The notes under the pieces are model-generated. The model made no database searches, was not told the DNA's origin, and was given only the letters and a program-made list of their open reading frames with translations. DNA of 39,014 nt, taken from NCBI GenBank assembly GCA_025765595.1, contig JAIVFH010000251.1, positions 1 through 39,014 on the forward strand, written 5' to 3'. The position numbers and the translations under genes were made by a program. Below, in pieces: positions 27,957 through 38,203 of the stretch (positions are counted from its first letter, which is position 1; every line of letters starts with the position of its first letter). The DNA is from Obelidium mucronatum. Taxonomy: Eukaryota > Chytridiomycota > Chytridiomycetes > Chytridiales > Chytriomycetaceae.

Positions 27957-28480
27957 CTTTTGATGTGTTTTATCTTGTTGCCTTTTTTCCACCAAGCCTG
28001 ACCTGCAGCCAAACAAATCCCTGCCGCCGCCAAATCCGCCCTCTCTAGGATTGGCGCAGCCATCAAATCCAATCTCCCGAATCCTCAGGATATCTGTGGA
28101 CCATAAATTGGTTTCTGTCAGGTTCAGCAAGAATTCTAGCTTTTTGGTAGTAAAGCAATCTTCTTTCAAAAGTGGAAAAAAAAGGGATATTTGTGAGAAC
28201 TGAATAGAAATTGCCTTTTTTTTCCAGAAATTCAGAAGCTCCATTGCCCAGCCCATTAACACTGTCATTGAACTCAAGTGCAGCAAAAGGTGCACAAACT
28301 GGGATACACCCAAGCTTAAAAAAAGCTTATCAGATAGAGCTTCAAATTCTTTTTGGCTTTCTTGACAGGTGGTGCGGACTGTTGCAATAGTTTTTGGTCA
28401 TGAGTAAAAAAGTCTGGATCCTTAATGCAGTCAAAGTACAAGCACCAGCAATGACAGGCAAAGTTCCTTACTGCATGGGC
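27957..28480. other. Region without a confident gene
   Basis: A minus frame continues upstream of 27956 to 28313 and a proline-rich plus frame exists near 28000-28090. Neither has family signatures or credible splice junctions. Confidence 0.3.
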
Positions 28481-28830
28481 TTACGCCAATAAGACACTGG
28501 TTTGTTTTTTGGACTGTTGGCAGTTGATCGACAGGCATAGCAATATCAAGAGTTGTCTTGTCGTCTTACATCTCCTTGGAGTAGAGTAGGGATTAATGGT
28601 GTTGTTCTTTGACAGGCATAGCAATATCAAGATTCTTCTCATCTTTGTATATCTCCTTCGAGTAGAGCAGGTCTGGGATTTGATCGAATCCTTCAATACA
28701 AAGTGTAAGGATATTGGCTGGTTGGTCCATGTTGGTCAGGGAGTCTTGAGCAGAAAAGACAATGGGAACAAGGGGCAGAGCAACTTGGTAGGTCATCAAT
28801 GGGTTTCCTCAGAACTGGAGTCATTGGGAG
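28481..28830 (-). pseudogene. Unrecognised gene relic with an in-frame degenerate tandem repeat
   Basis: The minus frame reads LPLVPIVFSAQDSLTNMDQ...CIEGFDQIPDLLYSKEIYK and LDIAMPVKEQHH, then a stop. The same frame continues through a second unit (SLLYSKEM, stop, DDKTTLDIAMPV). The two units are 81 bp (27 codons) apart and carry two stop codons, so the sequence looks coding in origin but decayed. Confidence 0.4.
28530..28678. repeat. 81-bp imperfect tandem duplication
   Basis: GACAGGCATAGCAATATCAA occurs at 28530 and 28611, followed in each case by a TCTCCTT(G/C)GAGTAGAG block. About 80% similarity by eye. Confidence 0.8.
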
Positions 28831-29377
28831 TGTGACAGATTTATGCGCAGCTCTTGTAGATCATTTCATGTTGTTCTCATGTCTTTTTTCTTTTGCTTGT
28901 TGTCTTATGCCTTTTTCATTCAGGGGTTTACATGACACTCAGGTGTATTCTCACAACAAAGAATATTGGCAAACAAATAATCACACCATTTTATGTCACA
29001 TCACTCTGTTCCATCACTCTGTTTCAGCAATCAGTTCATCAGACATTGCATCAGTTCCAATAAAGCTTAAAATAGTTTTAGGTTTGCTCTTTGTAGTGAA
29101 GCACACTTTGTCGTATTCCTCATTACTGCCTTTATTAACATCACTGTTTATCTCCCTATTTATTCGTCATATCATTGAGTTATATTAATTATTTTACTGA
29201 TGAGTTAATATTGTGTGTAATGAACAATAAAATCTCAAGGTTTTCACTCCCCTCACTCCTTCATACAATAACAGACACCCCGTATACTTTTTGCCATGGT
29301 TCACAAAAAGCTAGTATCAAAAAAAAAAAAGTGAATGATGCTTTATAATAAACTGACCCGATAATGGAAAAAGAAAA
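28831..29377. other. AT-rich intergenic region
   Basis: Homopolymer-rich with only short frames (28799-29188 plus, hydrophobic but without family features). Includes an AATAAA-like ACAATAAAATC near 29225 and a terminal A12 tract before 29331. Confidence 0.4.
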
Positions 29378-32343
29378 TCAGATCCCCAAAATGCGCTTTA
29401 CATCTTCACAACTGGATACTGGCGCATTACAAGCCCCATCCTCACAAACAAACACTCTTCCTGGACCCGCACTACCATCACCATTGCTTCACTAATTGAC
29501 TTGAGCAGCTCATTCTGTTCCACCAACCATCCCTTTTGAGCCCTAACAACAGTCAAGAGCGGATGAAACGACGTTCTCAACATGTACTCTGCATCTGGAT
29601 CCAACTCTCCTAGCAAAACCACCTCCGTGATTCCCCGCTGATACGCAATCCAGTTGGCCACCATCTGTGGGACAGCACGTGGTGCCTGTCCCAAAACCCC
29701 AATCATGGATGAAAAGGTTTTTACGGCCTTGTTCCTGAACTCCGCGTTGGTTGTCATGGCTTCCAGACGCAGAAGGTTCTTGACAGCAATGGATGACGCT
29801 GTCGGCTCTGCCCCGTCATATTCTGCAAAAAAATGAATATCAATTTTAGGGTTATCCATCGATCTACTTGTTCAAAATTTGAACGTCGAAACAACCAACC
29901 ATCCTTCATTCGAATCAAGACCCCATCGTCACCCTCCATTCCTGAAAAGTATCCGCCGTCCACGGAATCCCAAAAGAGTTCATCCATTGCCGATTGCAAT
30001 TTCACAGCCCACTCAATCCAGGTTTCGTCAAAGGTGGTTTGGTAAAGTTCAATCAGGGCATCAATTAAAAACGCGTAGTCATCCGCGTATCCTTGGATGT
30101 TTGTCCCAAAGACTCGGGTCAATCGATTCGTTTCATGGTTATACATGTGATTGCGGATGAATATGGCAGCCGAAATTGCAAGGTTCGAGATTGTTTTGCT
30201 TTCGTCTTGGATAACTCGCGATGTTTTGGCCAGTGCTGAAATCATGAGACCTACAGAATCACGACAAATCAAAAGCTCCAGGTTTTAGTTCCATTAGCGA
30301 CTAAAAATTAAAGACGCCCATACCATTCCAAGCAACCATAATCTTATCATCGCGATGTGGTTTTGGTCTCTCCTGCCTGACTTTCCACAACTTTTCAAAA
30401 CAGTTCTGAATTGTAAGTTTGACTGCAAACGCGTTTGTATCGAATTTGTCGGCTGTTTCATTCAACGTACGGCGTTCCATGAGGATATTCTGGTTCGTCA
30501 ATTCATCGTGGGGGTCGTATTCAGATAAGACGTTTCCACCAGGGTTCACTCCAAAGTGATATTTAAACAGAGCGCTGTCGGGACCTAGGTGATTGTCTAG
30601 TTCTTGCGATTCCCAGACAGCGAAAGCACCCTCTACTCCAAGAAAAGATAAATACACAACAAGGAATAAAAAGTAAGCGCAAGGAGTTGGGTCAACCTTT
30701 AGCGTGTTTCGAATCGGGTGTAGCGAGAGAATCGGCGTCTTCGGCAGAGTAAAATGCTCCCCTGGGATCTCTCAAGTCACGCTCAACGTATTTGATAATA
30801 TCCCGACAGATTTCTTCGTGGAATAAATCCTTCGTGATTGCTGTAAGTTCTGCGTAAATGGACAAGAGTTGAGCTTGGTCATAGAGCATCTTCTCAAAGC
30901 TGCATATGTGTGTTAATTTTTTGCGACGACATCAAGAAGAAACTACCCAACTGTGGAACAAGCCATGTCCTATCAACTGAATAGCGATGAAAGCCAGATC
31001 CAACATGATCATGAATTCCTCCAGCGGCGATTTTCTGTTGAATTTTAAGTAAAGCTTGAAACAAAGAGAGCCATCACAAAGGAGACTTACTCGCATAGTA
31101 AATTCAACCATATTCAGGGCTTCGCTACTTTCAACAGACCTGCGTTTTAACCCTTCCAAAACGCGGACTTGAGCATCACTCGTCTCAACACCATCTAACC
31201 GAACCCCAAACTTTGCGGCCAGTCTCTCCAATTCAAATCCAGAAACCTTTTCTTCTTCGAGTCTCTTAAAAACCTCGGAAGACACTTTGGTAGCATGGTA
31301 ATACATGAGTAGGAAATTCATTATGACAGGCTGCGGGAACTTAGGAGCGCCACCGAATCCCCCATCCTTTTCGTCATACGTTTTCGAAAGAATAAAGAAC
31401 GTTTTGGAAGGAAAGGCAAACGGCGGAACAGTTTCGACAGAGATCGACGAAGTAGTGGATGACTGCGCTACTTTACGCAGCTTTTGGAAATCTTCTTCAC
31501 TTGATTGAATGATTTCGGGTCCATCTGCAATCCATCTGAAATTTTTTTTGGATGAGTTGACTAAAACATTCCCCCTTTTCTGACTCACTTTTCACCAAAG
31601 AACTTGAGTAAATCAGGAAATCCCTGGCTGTACCATGCGTTGAAACTGGTGGAAAGTACGTTCCACCAAAAAATGGCTTCAAGTCAGGAGTAAGCAGCAC
31701 AGTCATTGGCCAAACCGCCTCGTCCAGTTAGTGCTTGCACATATGCTATTTTATTTTTATTTTCGGTAAGCTTTTAGCAAGAAATCAGACTGTAGAAGTA
31801 AAACTTACCATATACATCTTGTCTACAGTTGGTCGTTCCTCGCTAAAGTTGAATTCGTGATTTCAAAATCCCTTTAGTAAGTCACTAACCAAAGCCCAAC
31901 ACCAACCGATCGACTTTCACATTGACAAAGTACTTATTCATGACTTTTGCAATTTCTTTTGATTCGAAACGATTCATGGGCCATTACGTGGCACCAGTGG
32001 CATGTTGAATAGCCAACCGAGAGAAGGATCGGCTACACACACCAGAATTCAGGATTCCAATCTATCTGTCGCCAGACTGCGAAATGAATCGAATCACCTT
32101 GTGAGTTCTTTGGCGACGCGGAAGGCTTCAGAGCCCCAAGGGTACCTGGTAATGACATGATTTTGAGATTGACAGACTTCTTCCCAACAACACTCACCAT
32201 TCAACTGGATTGTTCTTGTGCTGAAGAAGATATGGAGAAGTTTCGTCTTTCAAGTGGTTCATTGCAAATCGAAATGTTGCGAAGGATCTGGTGCGGGTTG
32301 CTTTGGCTGGTGGTGGCTTCAACAAGATTCGATTCCAAAACAT
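29378..32343 (-). CDS. SPATA20/YyaL family protein (DUF255 thioredoxin-like plus six-hairpin domain), probably mitochondrial; several frame corrections
   Basis: At least eight exons. The start at 32343 gives [20 protein letters not shown], arginine-rich without acidic residues, as in mitochondrial presequences. Then come [29 protein letters not shown], the thioredoxin-like [16 protein letters not shown] (C-x-x-C), [92 protein letters not shown] and [18 protein letters not shown]: the full ordered signature of the family. The biochemical role is unsettled; an epimerase-like fold is known and human SPATA20 is linked to spermatids. Frame slips are needed near 31965 and 31716 (+1), and near 31745, 31665 and 29445 (-1 type). 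With the last one the tail is [19 protein letters not shown], stop at 29378. Confidence 0.85.
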
Positions 32344-32482
32344 TCAAAAGTGTGAAGCAGCTTTTGTTTGCAGACAAACGTAGGTCCCCAGGAAGGAATG
32401 GCACCCGATATCGCTCTTCAAGACTCGTTTCAACGTATTGAACGATTTTATCTGGACATTTGTACTCAACTGTTTAATTCGT

Positions 32483-32605
32483 AGCAGTCATGTTTATTAT
32501 CACATTCTAATTATATTACATTGGCGCCAGGTCCATGAAATCCCGCTCCCCCGTATCAAACCCTCGCGTCGCCTCGATATCCCGCATGCCTAACCCTAAG
32601 AGTTA
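32483..32605 (-). repeat. Relic of the Ty3-like leader/LTR (copy B)
   Basis: The minus strand begins TGTCGTAACTCTTAGGGTTAG and ends AATAAACATGACTGC. It matches both ends of copy A (2445-2320) at nearly equal length but is diverged in the middle. It lies between two genes and has no other part of the element attached. The TTAGGGTTAG within it resembles two telomere-repeat units by chance or origin. Confidence 0.5.
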
Positions 32606-32665
32606 CGACAATGCCCAAACAAAGTCGGCGTCGCGATAATGTATACGTGTGATTTGTTTTGTCTT

Positions 32666-33438
32666 CTACTCAGAAACCAGAAATGAAAAACCAGTGGTAT
32701 GTCCGCAGTGCGAGTAACATTGGCAATTCCTCCGTAGTGCAATGGGTGTGTACATTTTCTTCCAAAAAGAACTGTCTTCTTCTCTCAATTCGAGAATTTT
32801 AGTTGGCAAGTTAGCGTCAACAGAAGTTGCAACCTGAAATATTGGTTAAACAGAAGAATGCGTCTTTCGTGTTAAAAGTTAAAAAAAAAGATCTTACACC
32901 GCAAAAAAATAAGCGGCGTTCCCCTTGAGCGATCCAGGAATAGATGGGGAAATACCATCCCTCGGAATTCTCGTCACGTTTGATAACAATACTATCAATC
33001 TGCCACTCTTTGCAATTCGCATTATTCAAAGCAATTGCAAATACGTTATCTTGGATCGGCTCGTCGACCGTGACTTTGAATACGTTGACTGTGGACTTGG
33101 ATTGTGGTGGAACCAAAGAAATTTTAACTGCATTCATAAGAGAGAGAGAGAGGCAGATAATGCGGCGTTAATTTTGGTATGATCTTTGGGTATTACGTAC
33201 AATCAAGATCTTGCATCCAGGTGGTGGCCGTTTCATGCACCACTGCAGATAGTCCCAGCGCATCCGAATGATAAATGCTGAGATCAATCTCAAACTCACT
33301 GATTCGATGGTTGTTTGGGGAAGTAGTAATCTAAATGAAGGTTTAGCTACCTTGTTTCGGGGTGAGGAAAGAATGGCGAACCTCTACGATCAGGTGCTGA
33401 GTGGGATGCACAGTTGATGAAAGCGATGGCGTTTTCAT
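32666..33438 (-). CDS. PLAT/LH2-domain protein
   Basis: Exons 33330-33201, 33127-32898 and 32833-32666 splice in frame to give an ITTSPNNHRISEFEIDLSIY segment, then the PLAT-like stretch VFKVTVDEPIQDNVFAIA, CKEWQIDSIVIKRD and WYFPIYSWIAQGERRL, then a C-terminal tail ending at 32666. PLAT domains are beta-sandwiches that bind lipids or partner proteins. A further 5' exon from ATG 33438 (MKTPSLSSTVHPTQHLIVEV) ends at 33351 and is separated from exon 2 by only 20 bases with GT...CTAAAC...TAG look, out of phase by one. So the N-terminal join is unresolved. An AG-dinucleotide run forms the pyrimidine tract of intron 2 on this strand. Confidence 0.6.
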
Positions 33439-33650
33439 TGTTCTAAGTACCTTTTTTTGCCTGAGCTCAGCGTTTTTAACCGTGCATTTTAATGTTCAGT
33501 GAGTGGCTGATTGTGGCCCAGTGCCAAGTCCGAAAATTTAAGTTCAAACAGCATTTATTTGTTTTCGACTTAATTTCTTTTTACTTGAGTATCCATTTTT
33601 TTTAATGTTTCGAGACTGAGTTGCTTAACCATACAGAATTGGTGCTAAAA

Positions 33651-34211
33651 ATGTGTGATAACTTTTCTGACGTTGCCGAGTCCTTCCCAGAGCTGATACG
33701 CCCTAGAGTGCTCTATCGATCAGCAGATCCGAGATTCTCGGATTTAACATCCATCGGAAATCCCCGAACAATCATCAACTTGAGGATGGAACCAGACAAC
33801 CAAGTTTTTCAAGGCTGCACTTATATACATTGTCCCATTGCCAATAAGATTGAAAAATACGACACAACACAAGAGGAGGTTCGAAAATGGCTGGCTGTAA
33901 CCTTCCAGCAAATTGCGTTGGCTGAAGTCCCAATTCTTTTGCACTGTCGAGCCGGCAAAGATCGGACTGGAATCGTTGTCGCCATTCTGCTAAAAATACT
34001 GTTGGAACACCAAAGCGCTGATGCGATGGAAGACAGAATTATAGCTGATTATATGAAATCGAAAGGGCGAGATGAACATCTGATTGCAATGGCTCTTCAC
34101 GGTGTACAGCAACGAATTTCAAAGAAGGAACCGAATTGGCTGCGAAGCTATTTCCGAAAAGAGAATGTTTTTCCGATGGAATTAAGAGAGAAGCTGCTGT
34201 TGTATAAGTAA
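33651..34211 (+). CDS. Protein tyrosine/dual-specificity phosphatase (Y_phosphatase3-like)
   Basis: A single exon of 186 residues. The N-terminus has the family's NFSDVAESFPELIRPRVLYR segment, followed by IINLRMEPDN and the catalytic P-loop ILLHCRAGKDRTGIVVAILL (C-x5-R with the following TG). This corresponds to the LipA/Siw14-like group that removes phosphate from phosphotyrosine, phosphoinositides or inositol pyrophosphates; substrate cannot be told from sequence. The start chosen is the first ATG; an upstream TTG frame adds ten residues. Its stop codon lies 5 bases before the next gene's ATG, unusually tight for a eukaryote. Confidence 0.85.
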   Translation: MCDNFSDVAESFPELIRPRVLYRSADPRFSDLTSIGNPRTIINLRMEPDNQVFQGCTYIHCPIANKIEKYDTTQEEVRKWLAVTFQQIALAEVPILLHCRAGKDRTGIVVAILLKILLEHQSADAMEDRIIADYMKSKGRDEHLIAMALHGVQQRISKKEPNWLRSYFRKENVFPMELREKLLLYK

Positions 34212-34216
34212 TAAAA

Positions 34217-36245
34217 ATGTTTTCAGATTTTGCTCCTCGTTCAATCAATGCCGAATCCACCTGGAAAAGCCGCACTCGCGCATCGGGGTTTGCCAACGGA
34301 GCTTGTCAAACCGAAAGAATTAGCTTCGAGGACCATGGCGCAATGTCCATCCGCCTAGCAGAGAAAGAGGTGATAATCGCGTCAGATTGACAGGTCAACC
34401 ATAAGTAACCAGGAGAATCGAAAAAAAAGATACAAACTGAGGATACCCAGCAAAAGAGCCTCAAATTGTTGCAAAAATATAATCACGAGTCTTTGGTGTC
34501 GTTCTTGTCAAAAGCCGAATCGCTAATGTCAACGGAACTCATGAAGAACATCAAATCAACTGCATTCGACGGTAAAAGCTTATAAGCGCGCGGAAAATAA
34601 TTGATTTGGGCTGAATTTAGGCTACTCCGTCAAATGGGACGATCAGATAGACACAATCTCATGTTTACATACTCTATCTCATTTCCAACGAGAAGAAGGA
34701 CTCTCTTGCATGCAAATCGCGTGGAATAAAACCGGATCTATGATAGGCGCTGCGTATGGGCACTCAATGCACCAGGGTTGGTGCACTCACAAAGGTCACT
34801 TCTGTGCCTGGTCCTTGGGATTACGAGAAGTTAATCCAGATATAGCATCATTTGCTGTTGAAACGACCGTGAGTTAAACATAAAAACCCAGTTGCTTTTT
34901 TTAAACGCCGACTTTTCAAATCATCCTTCCAGACATGTCTTACATCTATCGCATTTCATCCAGATTCTCCGAATATTGTTGCTGGTGGAACATATCAAGG
35001 GGAAATAATTATATGGAACATGAATGAAAAAGACGATCCTGTTGTCATGACTTCGAAAATGAACGAGTATTCTCATCAAGACCCTGTCGTCAAGGTGTTT
35101 TGGAGTCCAGGACCAAGAGTTAATCAGTTTGATGTTGGTTACTCTCAAGCAATGCTTCACCCCATTTTCCTTACTTTCTTTAGCTTGTGTCCACAGGAAC
35201 AGATGGTCGGATTTTAGTATGGTCTCCACAGCATCACGATCTAAAGCTCTCTCGCCCAAAATGCGGCGCGCAACTTTCCACTGCAAATATTCCACATAAC
35301 ATGCTTGCATCTTTTGAGAACAGGAAGGCTTTTGTTCTCGATACTGCACTAGGAGGTTCGTCTCCCTTTGTGACACATTACTGCAGCTTATTCTCTTTTA
35401 CTATAAGCAACTTGCATTACTGGTTTCAAAGAAGATCCTGCGTGTTTTGTCATCGGTACTGAACCCGGATTTGTTTTTAAATGCAATTTGGCTAGTGCCC
35501 CAGGATTCAATGATACCGGAAGCCTCAGCCCGAAAAAGGGAGAGAAAGGTTCACAAATTAATTACGATGAATTAATTTTTGACAATCATTTGAATAGACG
35601 CGAAGCTGGCTTATGTGAACGGAATTCAATCTGGATTCACACCAGTTCCGCACATTGGCGCAGTTACTGGACTAACCACATCTCCTTTTATCAGAGATAT
35701 TATTTTATCATGTGGAAGCGATGGGATCATTCGAATGCTTCATAAGATCAAGGTTTTTCTATTTTTTTTTTCAAGTGGTCATAAACAACTGACAAGAACT
35801 TAGACGCACGGCGCTTTAGCCACATGGCAACCATCGACTACATGTGCGCCACTAACAAGCGTTTCTTGGTCTCCTCATAAAGCCACTGTATTCGCCGTTG
35901 GAAGTCATGATGGAATGCTGTACTTCTTCAACATTTCGGTCTGTTATCACGAAACCCCTCAATCGTTATCTAAATATGCGTGTATTTTTTTCTCACGGGA
36001 CTCCTCAGCAAAATAAGCATCTTCCAGTAGTCTCTATACCCGCTACAACAAAGAATACCACAAACCAGAAATCTGCGTCCCCTGTTTCTGACCTAGCTTT
36101 CAACCCAGCGAACGCTGGAATCATGGCCGTTTCTGATTCACAAGGATACATACGTATATTTAGAATTTTAAGCACACTGTTTGAATGCGATGGACGCGAA
36201 GAAGTAATCTTGAGCCGCCTTATGAATTCCAGAGATGGGAAATGA
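34217..36245 (+). CDS. Dynein-2 intermediate chain 2 (WDR34/DYNC2I2), flagellar retrograde transport
   Basis: Exons 34217-34369, 34430-34571, 34621-34868, 34933-35133, 35184 onward, and further. The N-terminus has CQTERISFEDHGAMSIR, a short dynein light-chain-binding-like region, then TAFDGYSVKWDDQIDTIS, SCMQIAWNKTGSMIGAAYG and WCTHKGHFCAWSL, followed by WD40 blades (LTSIAFHPDSPNIVAGGTY, LVSTGTDGRILVWSP, VTGLTTSPFIRDIILSCGSD, LTSVSWSPHKATVFAVG, VSDLAFNPANAGIMAV). The order and wording match WDR34, an intermediate chain of cytoplasmic dynein-2 that powers retrograde intraflagellar transport. One extra base near 35602 must be skipped, and the join near 35985-36010 before the last blade is unresolved. 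Confidence 0.85.
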
Positions 36246-36562
36246 AACTAGAAACTTGTGAAGATAGCCAGATCATTCTCCCCCCTCCACCTTTCGACCA
36301 AATAAAACATATGTAAAAAATTGTGATCATGACTTGATTGGCTGGGATCAAGAGAACAATGGAAAAAAAAGGCAAAAAGAATCTTGGGGGGGGGACAAAG
36401 GAAGTCTTTTTTTTCGCAAACCTCAAACACCTTCCTCACCATCCACTTGGCCGGCCTCAATAGACGTTATTCATCGCGTTTTGGAAGACATCGTACATAC
36501 ACGGCGGAAAAAATAAGGAAAAACCATACAAGAATAGGATCAGTTTAAAAATCAGATAGAAA

Positions 36563-37938
36563 ATGTCAGTCGTTGTTGGGAACTCGGACTTTCGTCCTCT
36601 TCAAAACAACCCGAGTGCAAAAATCACGGGTGTTCATGAAAGCTTATTGCAAGAGTGTGAGAAGGATATCATCTGGTACCGGGAAAACTTCTTTGGAAAA
36701 CGTGAGGCAAAAAAAGAATCCCTCTCGGAGTGCAACTAACCATACAGCCCCCCAAAACGCACTGCAGCACACGACAACTATCTCGCTCTTGAATCAACAA
36801 AAGGACCACTCGCAATCTCAGTGATCCAAGACGGGAATATTTACAAAGCTCTTGTTCGTTCCATCGAAGGCTCAGAGCGGCTGACTGTAGAAGCCAGTGC
36901 TGTCTATCAAAGCGCGCACAGAAAACTATTCAAGCTGGGGCCGAAAGTGGAGAATCTAATGAGCGCATTTTCGAGCGGAATTCCAGCTAGGTCATTGACT
37001 CTTGTGAAGACTCCGGGACTGGCCAACGAATTGCTGTCGATGGAAGAGCGGCAAGTGATTCGAAGTTATAAATTTGGAGTTGGGTATTGTATGGCGGGAC
37101 AGACAACAGAGGCAGAAATGATGGCCAATCGCCATGGTATGAACAAACAACGCGGCCATTCAACATATGTACTCATCCTTGAGGTTTTCCCTCTCGAATA
37201 GAAACTTCATCACCAGCATTTAAACAATTCTTGTCTTTCTTGGGGGAAACAATCGAGTTGCGGGGTTGGAAGGGATACCGAGCTGGTCTAGATGTATCAG
37301 GAAGTGAGTGAGCCCTGAAGCTTTACTCCACACAGTTACTCATCTTTGTTAATATAGCAAATCAAACCGGAACTCATGGAGTATATACGAAATGGCAGGG
37401 ATATGAAATCATGTTTCATGTTTCAACACTTCTTCCATACAATGAAAAAGATAAACAACAAGTAAGCGATTTCGACAAAATAATGATTGTATTGGAAGCT
37501 TAATAATCTTTTATTTATTGTGCTGGTAGCTTGAACGAAAACGTCATCTTGGAAATGATATTGTCGTCATTGTATTCCAAGACACTGACGAGCAATTCCA
37601 ATTATCCACGATTTCCTCCCATCAAAATCACATATTGGCTTTTGTGAGACCAGAAGGGGACGGATACAGGTTACTTTGAATCCCCTCCCGAATATATTGG
37701 TCTTGTCTGACAAGAGTTTCATAGGTTCGTTTGCGCAGTTAAACAAGGCGTCCCAGCATTCATTCCTGAAATCCCCGATCCACCAATCTTTGGAAAAGAT
37801 GCTGTCTCTCGCGACTTTTTCCTTCACTGTCTTGTAAACGGCGAACGAGCGTCCTACAAAAGCACATCATTCGCACCCAAAATTTCTCGTACTCGTAGTG
37901 TCCTTTTATGCGATGTTGCAAGCAAGCACATTAAATAA
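36563..37938 (+). CDS. Rap/Ran-type GTPase-activating protein (RapGAP domain)
   Basis: Six exons (36563-36701, 36748-37136, 37217-37303, 37358-37461, 37530-37669, 37725-37938). The protein reads [11 protein letters not shown], then [95 protein letters not shown] and [12 protein letters not shown]. This is the complete RapGAP domain including the HLGNDIV motif with the catalytic Asn ('asparagine thumb'). It would stimulate GTP hydrolysis by a Rap-type GTPase. The first junction (36701/36748) at a C6 run is out of phase by one and may contain an indel; all others are in phase. About 350 residues, essentially the domain alone. Confidence 0.88.
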
Positions 37939-38203
37939 GATGTGGTGGGTGCTGCAATCTTGACAATTTTTTTCAATACTCATGGTGGAACTATTATTCC
38001 ACCACCCCCTGAATGACCTCGATAACACCCTCCCATGCTTCCAATTTGTTGAGTTTAAGCTTTTTGTTGTTTTGTCCTTCTTGCTTTCCCGTATGCATGC
38101 ACTGTCAAAAAATAAACATGTTGTATTGAATCAAAATTTCCAATGAAAGTGCAATTAAGTCATGTATTTTTTTAAACTAATCTTTGTAAATCGATGCATA
38201 TTA
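37939..38203. other. Convergent intergenic region
   Basis: 265 bases between converging genes. Contains AATAAACATG near 38110, a possible polyadenylation signal for the RapGAP gene. Confidence 0.45.
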
